Notes: generated from the letters alone by a model not told the origin. A stretch of 50,405 nucleotides of DNA from Myxococcota bacterium (GCA_029251165.1 JAQXDW010000134.1:1-50405); one strand, 5' to 3'; shown: positions 1 to 9,359, counted from the stretch's first letter. Translations and numbers: made by a program.

Positions 1-855
1 GACACCGACTGCGACGACTCCGACGCCGACGTCAACCCCGACGCCGACGAGGTCTGCAACGAGATCGACGACGACTGCGACGGCGACATCGACACCGACG
101 ACGCCGATCTCGACGCCTCGACAGGAGAGACCTACTACGCCGACGACGACGGCGATGGCTTCGGCGATCCCGACGACACCACCGAGGCCTGCTCCGAGCC
201 CAGCGGCTACACCGACGACGACAACGACTGCGACGACACCACCTCCAGCACCAATCCCGACGCCACGGAGATCTGTGACGGTGAGGACAACGACTGCGAT
301 GGCGTGGAAGACAACGGCGTCCTGGGCACCGGCACGGCCTGTCCGGCAGAGGACTGCACGGAGATCCTCGCGGACGACAGCACTGCTGCCGACGGCGACT
401 ACGAGCTTAATGCCGGCACCTACACCTGCGACATGACCACAGACGGTGGCGGCTGGACGCTGGTGGGTGAGGCTGTGAGCGTCTACGGCACCGGCTACGA
501 CACCACCTACTACAACTCCGAAGGGTTCACCTGGACCGAGACACTGTTCGCCTACAACAGCGGCAGCGTACACGCCCACTGCACCTACCCATCCAGCATG
601 ACTGGCTGCAACAACCTCGGCTTCCAGTTCGCCAGCGAGAGCTGGGGTGTTGCGCTGAACTGGGGCAGCAGCATCTGCGGGATGTCGACCACCGACTACA
701 CCGGCGACACCAGCTACATCGGCGGGTATGACTTCACGATCGCCCGCTCAGAGTCGACCAATACCATGCGGCTGGGCACCCTGGAGGGGATCTCGTCCTG
801 CACGACCAGCGACAACCCTGGGACCGCCTATGTTGACATCCTGGTGAGGCACTGA
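1..855 (+). CDS. Secreted Asp-rich (MopE-type) protein with fibrinogen-like C-terminus, 5' partial
   Basis: The reading frame is open from the first base, so the N-terminus and any signal peptide lie outside the window; 284 codons are present. The first ~100 residues are Asp-rich repeats of the kind annotated as putative metal-binding MopE motifs: DADVNPDADEVCN, IDDDCDGD, YYADDDGDGFGD and GEDNDCDG are visible, with paired Cys. Such loops probably bind calcium or another cation in extracellular proteins. The C-terminal ~170 residues contain TTDGGGWTLV, the signature of fibrinogen C-terminal-like domains, with several Cys that could form disulfides. Proteins of this build are typically secreted or surface-attached in myxobacteria and relatives; the ligand is unknown. 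The stop codon overlaps the start of the next gene (TGATG), suggesting coupled translation. Confidence 0.8.
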   Translation, partial: DTDCDDSDADVNPDADEVCNEIDDDCDGDIDTDDADLDASTGETYYADDDGDGFGDPDDTTEACSEPSGYTDDDNDCDDTTSSTNPDATEICDGEDNDCDGVEDNGVLGTGTACPAEDCTEILADDSTAADGDYELNAGTYTCDMTTDGGGWTLVGEAVSVYGTGYDTTYYNSEGFTWTETLFAYNSGSVHAHCTYPSSMTGCNNLGFQFASESWGVALNWGSSICGMSTTDYTGDTSYIGGYDFTIARSESTNTMRLGTLEGISSCTTSDNPGTAYVDILVRH

Positions 856-2075
856 TGCGTGCGATCGAGCACCTCATCCTCCGGGGCTGGCTGCGGCTGG
901 GCGCGCCCCGCCTGGTCAACCACCCCGAGGCCCCCCTCGACGACATCCTCCCCGATGCCCTCGCCCGCCTCGCCCCCGCCTATGGCGGCGAGGCTGTGCT
1001 GGTGGATGCCCTGAGCGGTGCGCTCCGGCGCGCTGCGACCATCGCGCTGGCAGAGGCAAACGTCTACAGCGATCCGATGGCGCTGTTTCACGCTCAAGAG
1101 GCACTGCTCGCAGCCAATGTGCCGTTCTCCGAGCTGGTGTCGAGCACCGCGTCGGTTGACCTGCGGCGAGCCCTGGCGATGACCCTCAACACCGTCGAGG
1201 CGATCACCGGGATGGGTGAGCCGCTGGTGGATGACACCCTGCGGGTGTTCGGGCGCGAGGTCCGAGAGGTTCTGCCCCGAGATGGTCCGCTGGCGTATGA
1301 GCCGGTCATCGCGCTGCTCACCGACTGGACCCCCCGCCTTACGCCGGCCGCGCGCTCTGCTGCGGAGCGCGACCAGGGCAGCGCACACAGCATGCTCGGT
1401 CACCGGGATCAGGCACGCCGCCTGTTCGAGGAGGCCGGAGATCAAGCACGGGTGCTCCTGGAGGAAGCCGACGGTGCCCTGGAGTCTCGTCAGTGGGAGC
1501 TGGGCGGAATCCTCGCCGGGCTGTGCGCGGAGGCTGCAGAGCTGACCCACGATCATGCACTCGCTGCGGCCGCCTGGCGAAGGCGCTCCAGCGCTGCCGA
1601 GCAGCAGGGAGACTACCGCTCCGCAGAGGTCCACCTGCGCAGCTCTCAACGGGCCGCCCGTCGCGCGCGTGACTCCCGTGCAGAGGCTGTCGCGCTGGAG
1701 GAGCTGTCGCGCCTGGCGGCCGATCAGCACCGACTCGACGACGCCGTGGCCTTGCTGGGGCTGGTCTGGCGACTTCAGCGAGCAGACAAGAACGCTGCCG
1801 GACAAGGCCGAGCACTGCGACTGGCCGGCCGGCTCCTCGCCGAGGGGGGCAGCCCCGGTCCAGGGCTGGTGATGCTGCTGGAGGCGCTGGAGCTGGCGGA
1901 GGTCCACGACCCCCACGTCGCCCATGGACTCAAGCAGTACATCGTCGGCTTCCAGTACACCCTCAACGATCAAGAGTTCGCGGCCATCGAGCCGCTGTTT
2001 GAGCGTCCCCGAGAGCCGCAGATCTGGCAGGCCTTCGCGGCCGCCCGATGCCGCGCCCCGGACATCTTGGGCTGA
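855..2075 (+). CDS. Helical-repeat (TPR-like) protein of unknown function
   Basis: 406 residues, rich in Ala, Leu, Arg and Glu, with no signal peptide and no membrane segment. From about residue 170 the sequence runs as helix pairs of TPR character (for example GHRDQARRLFEEAGD and HLRSSQRAARRARDSR), so it is probably a cytoplasmic scaffold-like protein. No catalytic motif was recognised. The ATG overlaps the stop codon of the upstream secreted-protein gene, so the two are probably translated together, but a shared role is not evident. The start is fixed by this overlap. The family is not recognised. Confidence 0.7.
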   Translation: MRAIEHLILRGWLRLGAPRLVNHPEAPLDDILPDALARLAPAYGGEAVLVDALSGALRRAATIALAEANVYSDPMALFHAQEALLAANVPFSELVSSTASVDLRRALAMTLNTVEAITGMGEPLVDDTLRVFGREVREVLPRDGPLAYEPVIALLTDWTPRLTPAARSAAERDQGSAHSMLGHRDQARRLFEEAGDQARVLLEEADGALESRQWELGGILAGLCAEAAELTHDHALAAAAWRRRSSAAEQQGDYRSAEVHLRSSQRAARRARDSRAEAVALEELSRLAADQHRLDDAVALLGLVWRLQRADKNAAGQGRALRLAGRLLAEGGSPGPGLVMLLEALELAEVHDPHVAHGLKQYIVGFQYTLNDQEFAAIEPLFERPREPQIWQAFAAARCRAPDILG

Positions 2076-2247
2076 GCTCGTGCTTGAGCGGGGATCGGCG
2101 CACCAGCCCTCCGCTGCCGCCTGACGACCTCGTAGGGCACTGCCTTCTCCTTCGATTGGGGGCAGACATCGTTCAGCATGGAGGGGTCTTCGCCAGCAGG
2201 ATCCAGCGGCAGCGGGCCTGCCAATTCATCCGATGCAGCCGCCACGC

Positions 2248-4002
2248 TCAGTCCGTGAGCAGGCCCTTCTTCCGGGAGGGTAAGAGAATCCAGAACGTGG
2301 TCCCCTCGCCCATCACCGAGTCCACACCGATCCGTCCGCCCATCGACTCGACGAGATGCCGCACGATGGACAGCCCGAGTCCGGTCCCGCCCATGTCTCT
2401 AGAGCGCCCCGGATCGACGCGGTAGAAGCGCTCGAACAGCCTGCCGAGGTGCTTGCTGTCGATGCCAGGACCGTTGTCGCTGACTTCCAGCCGAACCCAG
2501 TCGTGCGCCTGGACTGCGCGCAGGACGATCCGAGAGCCTGGAGGGCAGTACTTCACGGCGTTGTCCAGCAGGTTGGTGAGCACCTGCTCCAGGGCCGGCA
2601 GGTCGCAGCGAGCCCGAAGGCGGGGAGACACCTCGATGACAATCTGCTGCTCGCGAGCCTCGACCTTGTGCTGAACCTGAGCGAGCGCCTGGGCAGCGGC
2701 CGGTGCGAGACTGTAGCTGGCGGTGGAGAGCTGGTAGCGGCCAGCCTCGAGCTGAGAGAGGTCGAGGAGATCGGTCAGCAGCCGCGAGAGCCGCTCGGCG
2801 TTGCGGTAGATGCCGTCGACGAAGCGCGGGCCGTGGACCGGGTCCAAGATCGCTCCCCCCAGCAGGGTCTCGGCGTTGAGGCGAACGATCGCCACCGGGG
2901 TTCGGAGCTCATGAGAGACATTGGCAACAAAGTCTCGCCGGATGCGCTCGAGTCGCCGCAGGTTGGTGACATCTCGACAGACGAGCAAGCAGCCACCGCC
3001 TTGATGCTGGGGGGTGGCGGTGATGAGGATCTGGCGGTCATTGCCCGGGCTGGCCGGCAGCGTGAACTCCGCACTCTTGGACTCCGCTCCGCTGACCTCA
3101 CCGATGAAGGCTGCCAGCTTGTCATCAGGGAGAAGGTCGGTAAACACAAGATCGTGGGGAGGCTCAATGAAGGAGAACAGGCTGACTGCTGCAGGGTTGA
3201 CCAGGGTGATGCGCTGGTCTGCATCCAGTGCAATGACCGCCTCACCCAGCCCCTCCAGTACGGAGCCGAGTCGATCACGCTCGACCGCAAGATCCCGAAC
3301 CGTGCCTTCCAGCGAGGCCGCGAGCTGATTGAACGCACCGACCAGTGCGCCAAGATCACGGCGTCCGCTCAGGACCAGCCGACCGCTGCCGCTCTCCACG
3401 GTGCGCTGTGCTTGGGCGATCAGCACCTGGACGTCACGCGAGACCCAGCGCCGCGCGAGGATGCTCATCGTCGCCGCGAAGCCGACACCGAGCAGCAAGC
3501 TGAGCAGCAGCAGGCCACGGAGATCTTGCTTCAGGGCCGTCAGCTCCAAGCGATCGACCGCCACCCGAACCACACCGCCGTCAGACGCCGGCACCGCGAC
3601 GTAGAGCATCTCCTGCTGGAGAGTGTCGCTGAAGCGCCGGGCGATGCCGACTCCCATCGTGTACGCCTCGATGACCTCTGGACGTGTCCTGTGGTTGTCC
3701 ATGAGTGCAACCTCAGCGGCAGAGCGCGCAGAGTCACCGGCAACCTCGCCGCTGGTATCGATGAGGGTCACGCGGCCATTGAGGGCTGCACCCATCGCGT
3801 CTGCCAGTGCGCTCGGGGCCGCAGTCGAGGCGGACATTGAGGCCTCGACTGCCTGAGCCTTCTCCAGCAGCTCCTCAGCGAGACGGTCATCGACCCAGAC
3901 CTCCAGGCGCGCCTCCAGCAAGACGAGCCCCAGCAATCCCAGTCCACCCATGAGCAGAATCGACAGCAGGAACATCCGTCCCTGCGCGCTGATACGCGCC
4001 AT
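2248..4002 (-). CDS. phoR: PhoR-type sensor histidine kinase
   Basis: 584-residue membrane sensor kinase. A first membrane helix (~10-32), an extracytoplasmic region (~33-160), a second helix (~163-183), a HAMP-like stretch, a PAS domain (~245-345) and the kinase core follow in order. The H-box FVANVSHELRTPV places the phosphorylated His at 364. The N-box NLLDNAVKY, the G1 box DNGPGI and the G2 box GTGLGLSI are intact, so it should be active. It follows the response regulator with a 3-base gap, and HK-PAS architecture with a PhoB-type partner points to PhoR of phosphate-starvation signalling. No pst or phoU genes are in the window, so the signal is inferred from family only. The extracytoplasmic domain is larger than in E. 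coli PhoR, like the PhoR of Gram-positives and deltaproteobacteria. Confidence 0.85.
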   Translation of the reverse strand: MARISAQGRMFLLSILLMGGLGLLGLVLLEARLEVWVDDRLAEELLEKAQAVEASMSASTAAPSALADAMGAALNGRVTLIDTSGEVAGDSARSAAEVALMDNHRTRPEVIEAYTMGVGIARRFSDTLQQEMLYVAVPASDGGVVRVAVDRLELTALKQDLRGLLLLSLLLGVGFAATMSILARRWVSRDVQVLIAQAQRTVESGSGRLVLSGRRDLGALVGAFNQLAASLEGTVRDLAVERDRLGSVLEGLGEAVIALDADQRITLVNPAAVSLFSFIEPPHDLVFTDLLPDDKLAAFIGEVSGAESKSAEFTLPASPGNDRQILITATPQHQGGGCLLVCRDVTNLRRLERIRRDFVANVSHELRTPVAIVRLNAETLLGGAILDPVHGPRFVDGIYRNAERLSRLLTDLLDLSQLEAGRYQLSTASYSLAPAAAQALAQVQHKVEAREQQIVIEVSPRLRARCDLPALEQVLTNLLDNAVKYCPPGSRIVLRAVQAHDWVRLEVSDNGPGIDSKHLGRLFERFYRVDPGRSRDMGGTGLGLSIVRHLVESMGGRIGVDSVMGEGTTFWILLPSRKKGLLTD

Positions 4003-4005
4003 GCC

Positions 4006-4698
4006 TCAGCCCTGCGTGGTGCTGAAGCGGTAGCCGACACCCCGAATCGTCTCGATGTAATTCGCGGCCGCTCCCAGCTTCTGCCGTAGCCGCTGGACGT
4101 GCTTGTCGACGGTGCGGGTAGTCACGCCCGGGTCCATGTTCCAGACATCTTCCAGCAGGGTGTCACGGGTCTGGACCCTGCCCTTTCGGCTGAGGAGGGT
4201 ATGGAGGAGGCGGAATTCAAGCGCGGTCAGCGCCAGCTCTTCTTCACCAAGCCAAGCCTGGTGGGCGGCCTCATCGAGCTGAAGCTCTTGGAAGCGAATG
4301 CGCTCTCGGGCAACCTCGCTCTTCTGGCGTCGACGGAGGACGGCCCGGATGCGGAGGAGGAGCTCCCGGACAGAGAACGGCTTGACCACGTAGTCATCGG
4401 CTCCCACCTCGAAGCCGACCACCCGGTCGATCTCCTCTCCCTTCGCCGTCACCATGATCACCGCGATCTCTCGAGTCGATGCCGTGCTGCGGAGGCGACG
4501 GCAGACCTCAGTTCCGGCCATGTCAGGCAGCATCAGGTCCAGCAGCACCAGATCCGGACGCGGCTCACGGTTCGCACCCTCCAGCGCCTCCGTGCCGTTT
4601 GCTGCAAGTCGAGTGGTGTAGCCCTCGCGCTGGAGGTTGTATGAGAGCGTGGCGGCGATGTCACGCTCGTCTTCGACGATGAGAACCAGGGCAGACAT
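4006..4698 (-). CDS. phoB: PhoB-type response regulator (OmpR family)
   Basis: 230 residues. The receiver domain (1-~120) has the acidic pocket VEDERD, phospho-acceptor Asp54 in LLDLMLPD, the switch Thr84 and Lys106 in VVKPFS. A winged-helix DNA-binding domain (~130-228) ends with the typical TRTVDKHVQRLRQKLG recognition region and RGVGYRF wing. It should bind promoter DNA when phosphorylated by the kinase encoded 3 bases downstream. A GGAG ribosome-binding site sits 5-6 bases before the ATG. A 7-4-7 direct repeat resembling a Pho box lies about 60 bases upstream, so the pair may be autoregulated. Naming it PhoB rather than another OmpR-family regulator rests on overall similarity and the partner kinase. 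Confidence 0.87.
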   Translation of the reverse strand: MSALVLIVEDERDIAATLSYNLQREGYTTRLAANGTEALEGANREPRPDLVLLDLMLPDMAGTEVCRRLRSTASTREIAVIMVTAKGEEIDRVVGFEVGADDYVVKPFSVRELLLRIRAVLRRRQKSEVARERIRFQELQLDEAAHQAWLGEEELALTALEFRLLHTLLSRKGRVQTRDTLLEDVWNMDPGVTTRTVDKHVQRLRQKLGAAANYIETIRGVGYRFSTTQG

Positions 4699-4757
4699 GG
4701 GACTCCGATAATTCGGCTTGCAGGGACCAACAGGCCGGAGGAGGTCATATCACCCCT

Positions 4758-4775
4758 CTGCGACAGGGCTGTGAC
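4758..4775 (+). promoter_or_regulatory. Pho-box-like direct repeat
   Basis: CTGCGAC-AGGG-CTGTGAC: two 7-base direct repeats separated by 4 bases, the geometry of PhoB sites (consensus CTGTCAT half-sites). It lies between the divergent phoB-like gene and the membrane protein gene starting at 4861. On the top strand it has the usual orientation for the rightward gene. Two half-site positions differ from consensus and the spacer is not AT-rich, so this is tentative. Confidence 0.35.
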
Positions 4776-4860
4776 GTTTCGCCCCCAATCCCGCTCCAGT
4801 GGAGCAGTGATCTGGAATCAGGGGTGTCCAACCGGGTCGTGGGGGTCTATACAGATCATT

Positions 4861-5589
4861 ATGGTCCCTGCCGCTTCCCGACGGTCGATCCCTGCCGCCC
4901 TTCGTCCGCATGAGGTCACCGAGGTGCTCGCCCAGCAGCACGCGCGTCGCGGGCAGGCGGTCGGGTTCTGGCTGGCGCTGATGCCGATGATCTGGGGGGT
5001 CTGGCAGCTCACCAGCCTCGCGGTCACCTCAACCCTAAACACCTTCCTGCTGACCATCCTCGGTGCCATGGCGCTGATGTTTGGGCGCATGTGGGTGTGG
5101 CATGGTCAGCGCCATGAGCGACGGCGCATCCGCCAGGTGATCACCCGCTGGAGACGGCTCCCCGCAGATCCCCGCTGGAATGCAGCCATGGTGCTGCTCG
5201 AACGCATCGCGATGCTCGCCGAGAACAACCCCGGCCTTCAAGAGACGGCCCGGCGCACGGTGACGGTCTTGTTTACCCTCTATGAAGACGTCGTCCGCCT
5301 CAAGGCCACGCTGCCGGCAGACCGGCTGCTGGACGGAGAGGGTGAACCCAGCGAACGATACTACAGGCTGGTCGCAATCATCCGCCAGCGTGAGGCGCAG
5401 ATCGAGACGCTGCTGGGCGGGATGCGAGATCTTCACATCGAGCTCAATGAGCAGCTCGGTACGCTGCTCGCAGAGCAGCCTGGAACGGTCCATGATCGAC
5501 TGCAAGAGCTGATGGACCGCATGGAGGCGGAGCGCGAGATCACCCGCGCGGTGGGACTCCGCGGGGTGCAGGTGACGTCGATGCTCTGA
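4861..5589 (+). CDS. Two-helix membrane protein with cytoplasmic helical domain, unknown function
   Basis: 242 residues from the ATG at 4861. The frame is open further upstream to 4771, but the extra 30 residues look like untranslated sequence and would overlap the Pho-box-like site. Two adjacent membrane helices (~33-53 and ~59-80) are followed by a basic stretch (HERRRIRQ) and a ~160-residue soluble helical region with coiled-coil character that should face the cytoplasm. No catalytic motif was recognised. It is divergent from the PhoB/PhoR-type pair and could be controlled by it. No clear ribosome-binding site precedes either start. Confidence 0.65.
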   Translation: MVPAASRRSIPAALRPHEVTEVLAQQHARRGQAVGFWLALMPMIWGVWQLTSLAVTSTLNTFLLTILGAMALMFGRMWVWHGQRHERRRIRQVITRWRRLPADPRWNAAMVLLERIAMLAENNPGLQETARRTVTVLFTLYEDVVRLKATLPADRLLDGEGEPSERYYRLVAIIRQREAQIETLLGGMRDLHIELNEQLGTLLAEQPGTVHDRLQELMDRMEAEREITRAVGLRGVQVTSML

Positions 5590-5607
5590 GCGCCGCTCAG
5601 AAGAGAC

Positions 5608-7284
<1,677 letters not shown>

Positions 7285-7317
7285 GATTGCCCATCCTTGT
7301 TGGACGGGCTCTTAACG

Positions 7318-8046
7318 CTACCTCAGACAGTCGGCCCGACCTTCGCCATAGCGAGCTTTGTAGGGCACGTACAGCATATGTGAGCCTTGCATGCTGACTT
7401 CCTGACAGGCTGCGTAGGTCTCATCATGGGTGACCTTGTCGCACAGTCCGGTCGTCAGACTGCAGACGCGGTTGTAGGCCGCGCCATCATCCCGCTCATC
7501 GGCGGAGTGCAGCGAAGTCAGGAGCCCATCCGGCGCTCCCTTCTCCCACATTCCACGGCCCTTCTTGATCGCAGTGGCTTGATGGTCGAGGTCTTCAGCA
7601 GGAGCCGGGCCATCGATCGAGAAGGCATGCGCATAGCCCTGCAAGAGCAGGTGAGCGCGCAGCTCTGGGCAGTCGACGAGCTTGCGCCCATACCCGCCAC
7701 CAGACTCGGTGTCCGTGCAGGTCCAGACCCTCGATCCTGCAACCTCTCCGCTGAACGTTGCCAGCGCATACAGCTCAACGCCGAGCCAGTCTCCCCAGCG
7801 ATGCACCGGGCCATAGGATTCCAGTGTGTTGAAGCCCTTCAGGCGCGCCTTCTGCTTCTCGCCAGCGGCATCGTACCAGGAGAAGGTGTCGCCGTCGTCC
7901 CAGCGGACATCAAGGCGAACACCATCGAGGAGAACCTGTGCAGAGTCACCCTCCGGTGCAGGAGGGAGCGTCTTGGGACCACAGGCGAGCAGCATCGAGA
8001 GAGAGATCATGTCTCGAATACAAGCGCGGACGCCAACCAGAAGCAA
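7318..8046 (-). CDS. Staphylococcal-nuclease-like lipoprotein
   Basis: 242 residues. The N-terminus carries a lipobox LLAC (Cys22 from the TTG at 8046; an ATG at 8010 gives a shorter signal). Residues ~40-185 resemble the thermonuclease fold: DDGDT (Asp51-Asp53), ARLKGFNTLESYG and YGRKLVDC. Relative to staphylococcal nuclease, the Arg of the RL motif (Arg68), the Glu (Glu76) and the second catalytic Arg (Arg121) are kept, but the calcium-binding Asp before the Thr is Asn73. The C-terminal ~55 residues hold four Cys, so disulfides are likely. Probably an envelope-anchored nuclease or a binding protein derived from one; activity is uncertain because of Asn73. The start codon is not settled. Confidence 0.7.
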   Translation of the reverse strand: MLLVGVRACIRDMISLSMLLACGPKTLPPAPEGDSAQVLLDGVRLDVRWDDGDTFSWYDAAGEKQKARLKGFNTLESYGPVHRWGDWLGVELYALATFSGEVAGSRVWTCTDTESGGGYGRKLVDCPELRAHLLLQGYAHAFSIDGPAPAEDLDHQATAIKKGRGMWEKGAPDGLLTSLHSADERDDGAAYNRVCSLTTGLCDKVTHDETYAACQEVSMQGSHMLYVPYKARYGEGRADCLR

Positions 8047-8073
8047 GCGCTCATGGACTGCTTGGACCGAGAA

Positions 8074-8349
8074 TCAACAGTTGAGGGCGTTCTTCATCCC
8101 GCGGCCAGCACGAAAGACTGGAATTCGACGAGAAGGAATTGCGATCTCGACACCGGTCTTGGGGTTCTGGCCAGTGAAGGCGCGTCGCTGAGAGACGGTG
8201 AAGGTCCCGAAGTCCGAGATGGTCACCCGACCACCATCGACCAGCTCTTCACGGATGGCCTCAGTGAGGATGTTGATGAAGTGGGATGCCCGAATCTTCG
8301 GGATCTCTGCTTTGTCAGAAAGGATCTCGGCGAGGTCTGCTTTGTTCAT
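8074..8349 (-). CDS. HU/IHF-type nucleoid DNA-binding protein
   Basis: 91 residues from the ATG at 8349, preceded by CTGGAG 7 bases upstream; an in-frame extension to 8385 lacks such a site. The start MNKADLAEIL, the core GRVTISDFGTF and the DNA-binding arm region with QNPKTG and IPVFRAGRGMK are characteristic of the HU/IHF family. It is expected to bend and compact DNA as a dimer. The arm tip shows NPKTGVEI, typical of HU/IHF-like proteins of this group; HU cannot be told from IHF-alpha on sequence alone. The upstream ~250 bases are AT-rich and contain a dyad, unlike most gaps in the window. Confidence 0.9.
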   Translation of the reverse strand: MNKADLAEILSDKAEIPKIRASHFINILTEAIREELVDGGRVTISDFGTFTVSQRRAFTGQNPKTGVEIAIPSRRIPVFRAGRGMKNALNC

Positions 8350-8406
8350 TTTGAACTCCAGTGTTGACGGACAGTATTGAATCATGTCTAATTTGCACTT
8401 TTTTTA

Positions 8407-8423
8407 TTATGCAGGCCGCATAA
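8407..8423. promoter_or_regulatory. Perfect dyad in the HU/IHF gene upstream region
   Basis: TTATGC-aggcc-GCATAA, a perfect 6-base inverted repeat around a 5-base centre, flanked on the left by a T-run. It lies 58-74 bases upstream of the HU/IHF start codon and could be an operator. A role as a short terminator is less likely because the stem is weak. Confidence 0.4.
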
Positions 8424-8552
8424 ACACGCGCATCCAGATCATAGACTCAGCGAATTAATAAACCATTATTGTCGTTAAGAGGACCAGTTTTTGCATCAAG
8501 CTAACGTTCAGTAAAAGTAAAAATTATACAAATAACAATTTTAATAAGAAAT

Positions 8553-8584
8553 CTCGACCACAAAAGAGCTCGACCACAAAAGAG
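8553..8584. repeat. 16-base perfect tandem duplication
   Basis: CTCGACCACAAAAGAG occurs twice head to tail (8553-8568 and 8569-8584) in the AT-rich gap, just right of an A/T-rich run. It may be a duplicated protein-binding site or a slippage product. Confidence 0.75.
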
Positions 8585-8599
8585 CTTCCTGAACGCAGA

Positions 8600-8644
8600 A
8601 AAGCTGCCAGTCATCCCGCAGTGGTCGGGAAGACTGGCAGCTTT
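8600..8644 (-). terminator. Hairpin terminator for the small-protein genes
   Basis: A 13-base perfect outer stem (AAAGCTGCCAGTC at 8600-8612 with its complement at 8632-8644) encloses an inner 5-base stem (TCCCG 8614-8618 with CGGGA 8626-8630). Read on the bottom strand it follows the stop codon of the gene at 8734 by about 90 bases and ends in TTTT, as expected for an intrinsic terminator with a short U-tract. Confidence 0.7.
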
Positions 8645-8733
8645 GAGAGAGCACTGCTCACGATCTGGGATGCCTGGCGGAAGCTCAGCGGTCAGCCCAA
8701 TGGGGCGTCAGCGCCTGGCCCCCAGTGACGAGG

Positions 8734-8952
8734 CTACTCGTCAGCTGCGGCGATCGCCCTGGTGTACTCTTTGATCTTTGCGATGGCTTCGTCTTTATCG
8801 GTATAGCCGGTGATCCAGTGATCACTGTTGTCATCGATCCGCAGCATGATGCCGTAGATAATCTTACCGTCGATGTTCTTGCTCTCGATGGTGATGTACT
8901 TGAGCGACTCGGGATTGACGGCTGCGCCGTGAGAGAGCTTAACGAGGGGCAT
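8734..8952 (-). CDS. Small protein, paralogue of the acidic-tail protein upstream
   Basis: 72 residues with a strong AAGGAG ribosome-binding site 5-6 bases before the ATG. It is probably a small beta-sheet domain followed by a C-terminal helix (KDEAIAKIKEYTRAIAAA). It aligns along its whole length with the first ~72 residues of the protein encoded just upstream: both have a VNP/INNP turn, an I-x-Y/F central strand, acidic DD after the last strands and an EEA/DEA helix start. There is no signal peptide or membrane segment. The family is not recognised. It is probably co-transcribed with the gene at 9003-9359 (50-base gap), and a strong hairpin follows. Confidence 0.75.
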   Translation of the reverse strand: MPLVKLSHGAAVNPESLKYITIESKNIDGKIIYGIMLRIDDNSDHWITGYTDKDEAIAKIKEYTRAIAAADE

Positions 8953-9002
8953 GGCTGCTCCTTATCGGTGAGTTGAAGAGAAAAAGGGAAGCAAGAGCGG
9001 AT

Positions 9003-9359
9003 CTACCAGTCGTCGTCGTCCCAGTCGTCGTCATCATCATCGTCCGCGTCGGCAGCATCCGCGTCGGCGTCGGCAGCATCCTCATCCGCGTCGGCAGCAT
9101 CCTCGTCGTCGAAGTCATCATCCTCATCCATCTCTTCATCATTCGCGGCTGCGTTGATGAGGTCGACACACTTGTCGGCTAGCGCAAGCGCTTCCTCTTC
9201 ATTGTCCATGGAATCAATGAGCAGCTCAGCATCATCGTCAAGCTTGACGGAGACCAGAAAGCTGATCTTTCCATAGACCTCGTTGCGAATGATGTGCACC
9301 AGCTTGATGGTGTCCGGATTGTTGATGCATCGTCCTGTTGGTAGAAAAACTACAGCCAT
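9003..9359 (-). CDS. Small protein with acidic Asp/Ala repeat tail
   Basis: 118 residues with AAAGGAGA 7 bases before the ATG. Residues 1-~72 are a paralogue of the neighbouring 72-residue protein. Residues ~73-118 are an almost purely acidic tail: EEMDEDDDFDDED, then heptads of the DAADADx type, then D-runs ending in DDDDDW-like Trp-capped clusters. The tail is encoded by 21-base tandem repeats. Acidic tails of this kind often mimic nucleic acid, bind basic proteins or bind cations; which applies here is unknown. The gene is divergent from the radical SAM gene at 9499 and near an HU/IHF gene. Confidence 0.78.
   Translation of the reverse strand: MAVVFLPTGRCINNPDTIKLVHIIRNEVYGKISFLVSVKLDDDAELLIDSMDNEEEALALADKCVDLINAAANDEEMDEDDDFDDEDAADADEDAADADADAADADDDDDDDWDDDDW
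9040..9102. repeat. Three 21-base tandem repeats encoding acidic heptads
   Basis: Three imperfect copies (9040-9060, 9061-9081, 9082-9102), each ending in CGGCAGCATCC on the top strand, encode seven-residue units DAADADE/DAADADA/DAADADD on the bottom strand. The unit length keeps the frame, so copy number could vary without breaking the gene. Confidence 0.85.

Larger units (their letters stand above)
8350..8733. other. AT-rich noncoding stretch upstream of the HU/IHF gene
   Basis: 384 bases without a convincing gene. From ~8350 to 8590 it is clearly richer in A+T than the rest of the window, with runs such as CTTTTTTTATTAT and AATAACAATTTTAATAAG. It holds a dyad at 8407-8423, a 16-base tandem duplication at 8553-8584 and a strong hairpin at 8600-8644. 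The part next to 8349 should contain the leftward HU/IHF promoter; I could not assign -35/-10 boxes with confidence. Confidence 0.6.

Noticed and set aside
1..300. Asp-codon repeats (GACGAC runs) as a simple-sequence or CRISPR-like array
   Set aside because: The repeats follow a protein motif with Cys spacing and vary in length; there are no constant repeats with unique spacers.
1970..2245. 91-codon leftward frame right after the phoR stop
   Set aside because: It could be a third gene of the operon, but it overlaps the end of the 855-2075 gene, has no ribosome-binding site and a non-protein-like composition.
2356..3840. 494-codon + strand frame opposite phoR
   Set aside because: Antisense to an intact histidine kinase with complete motifs.
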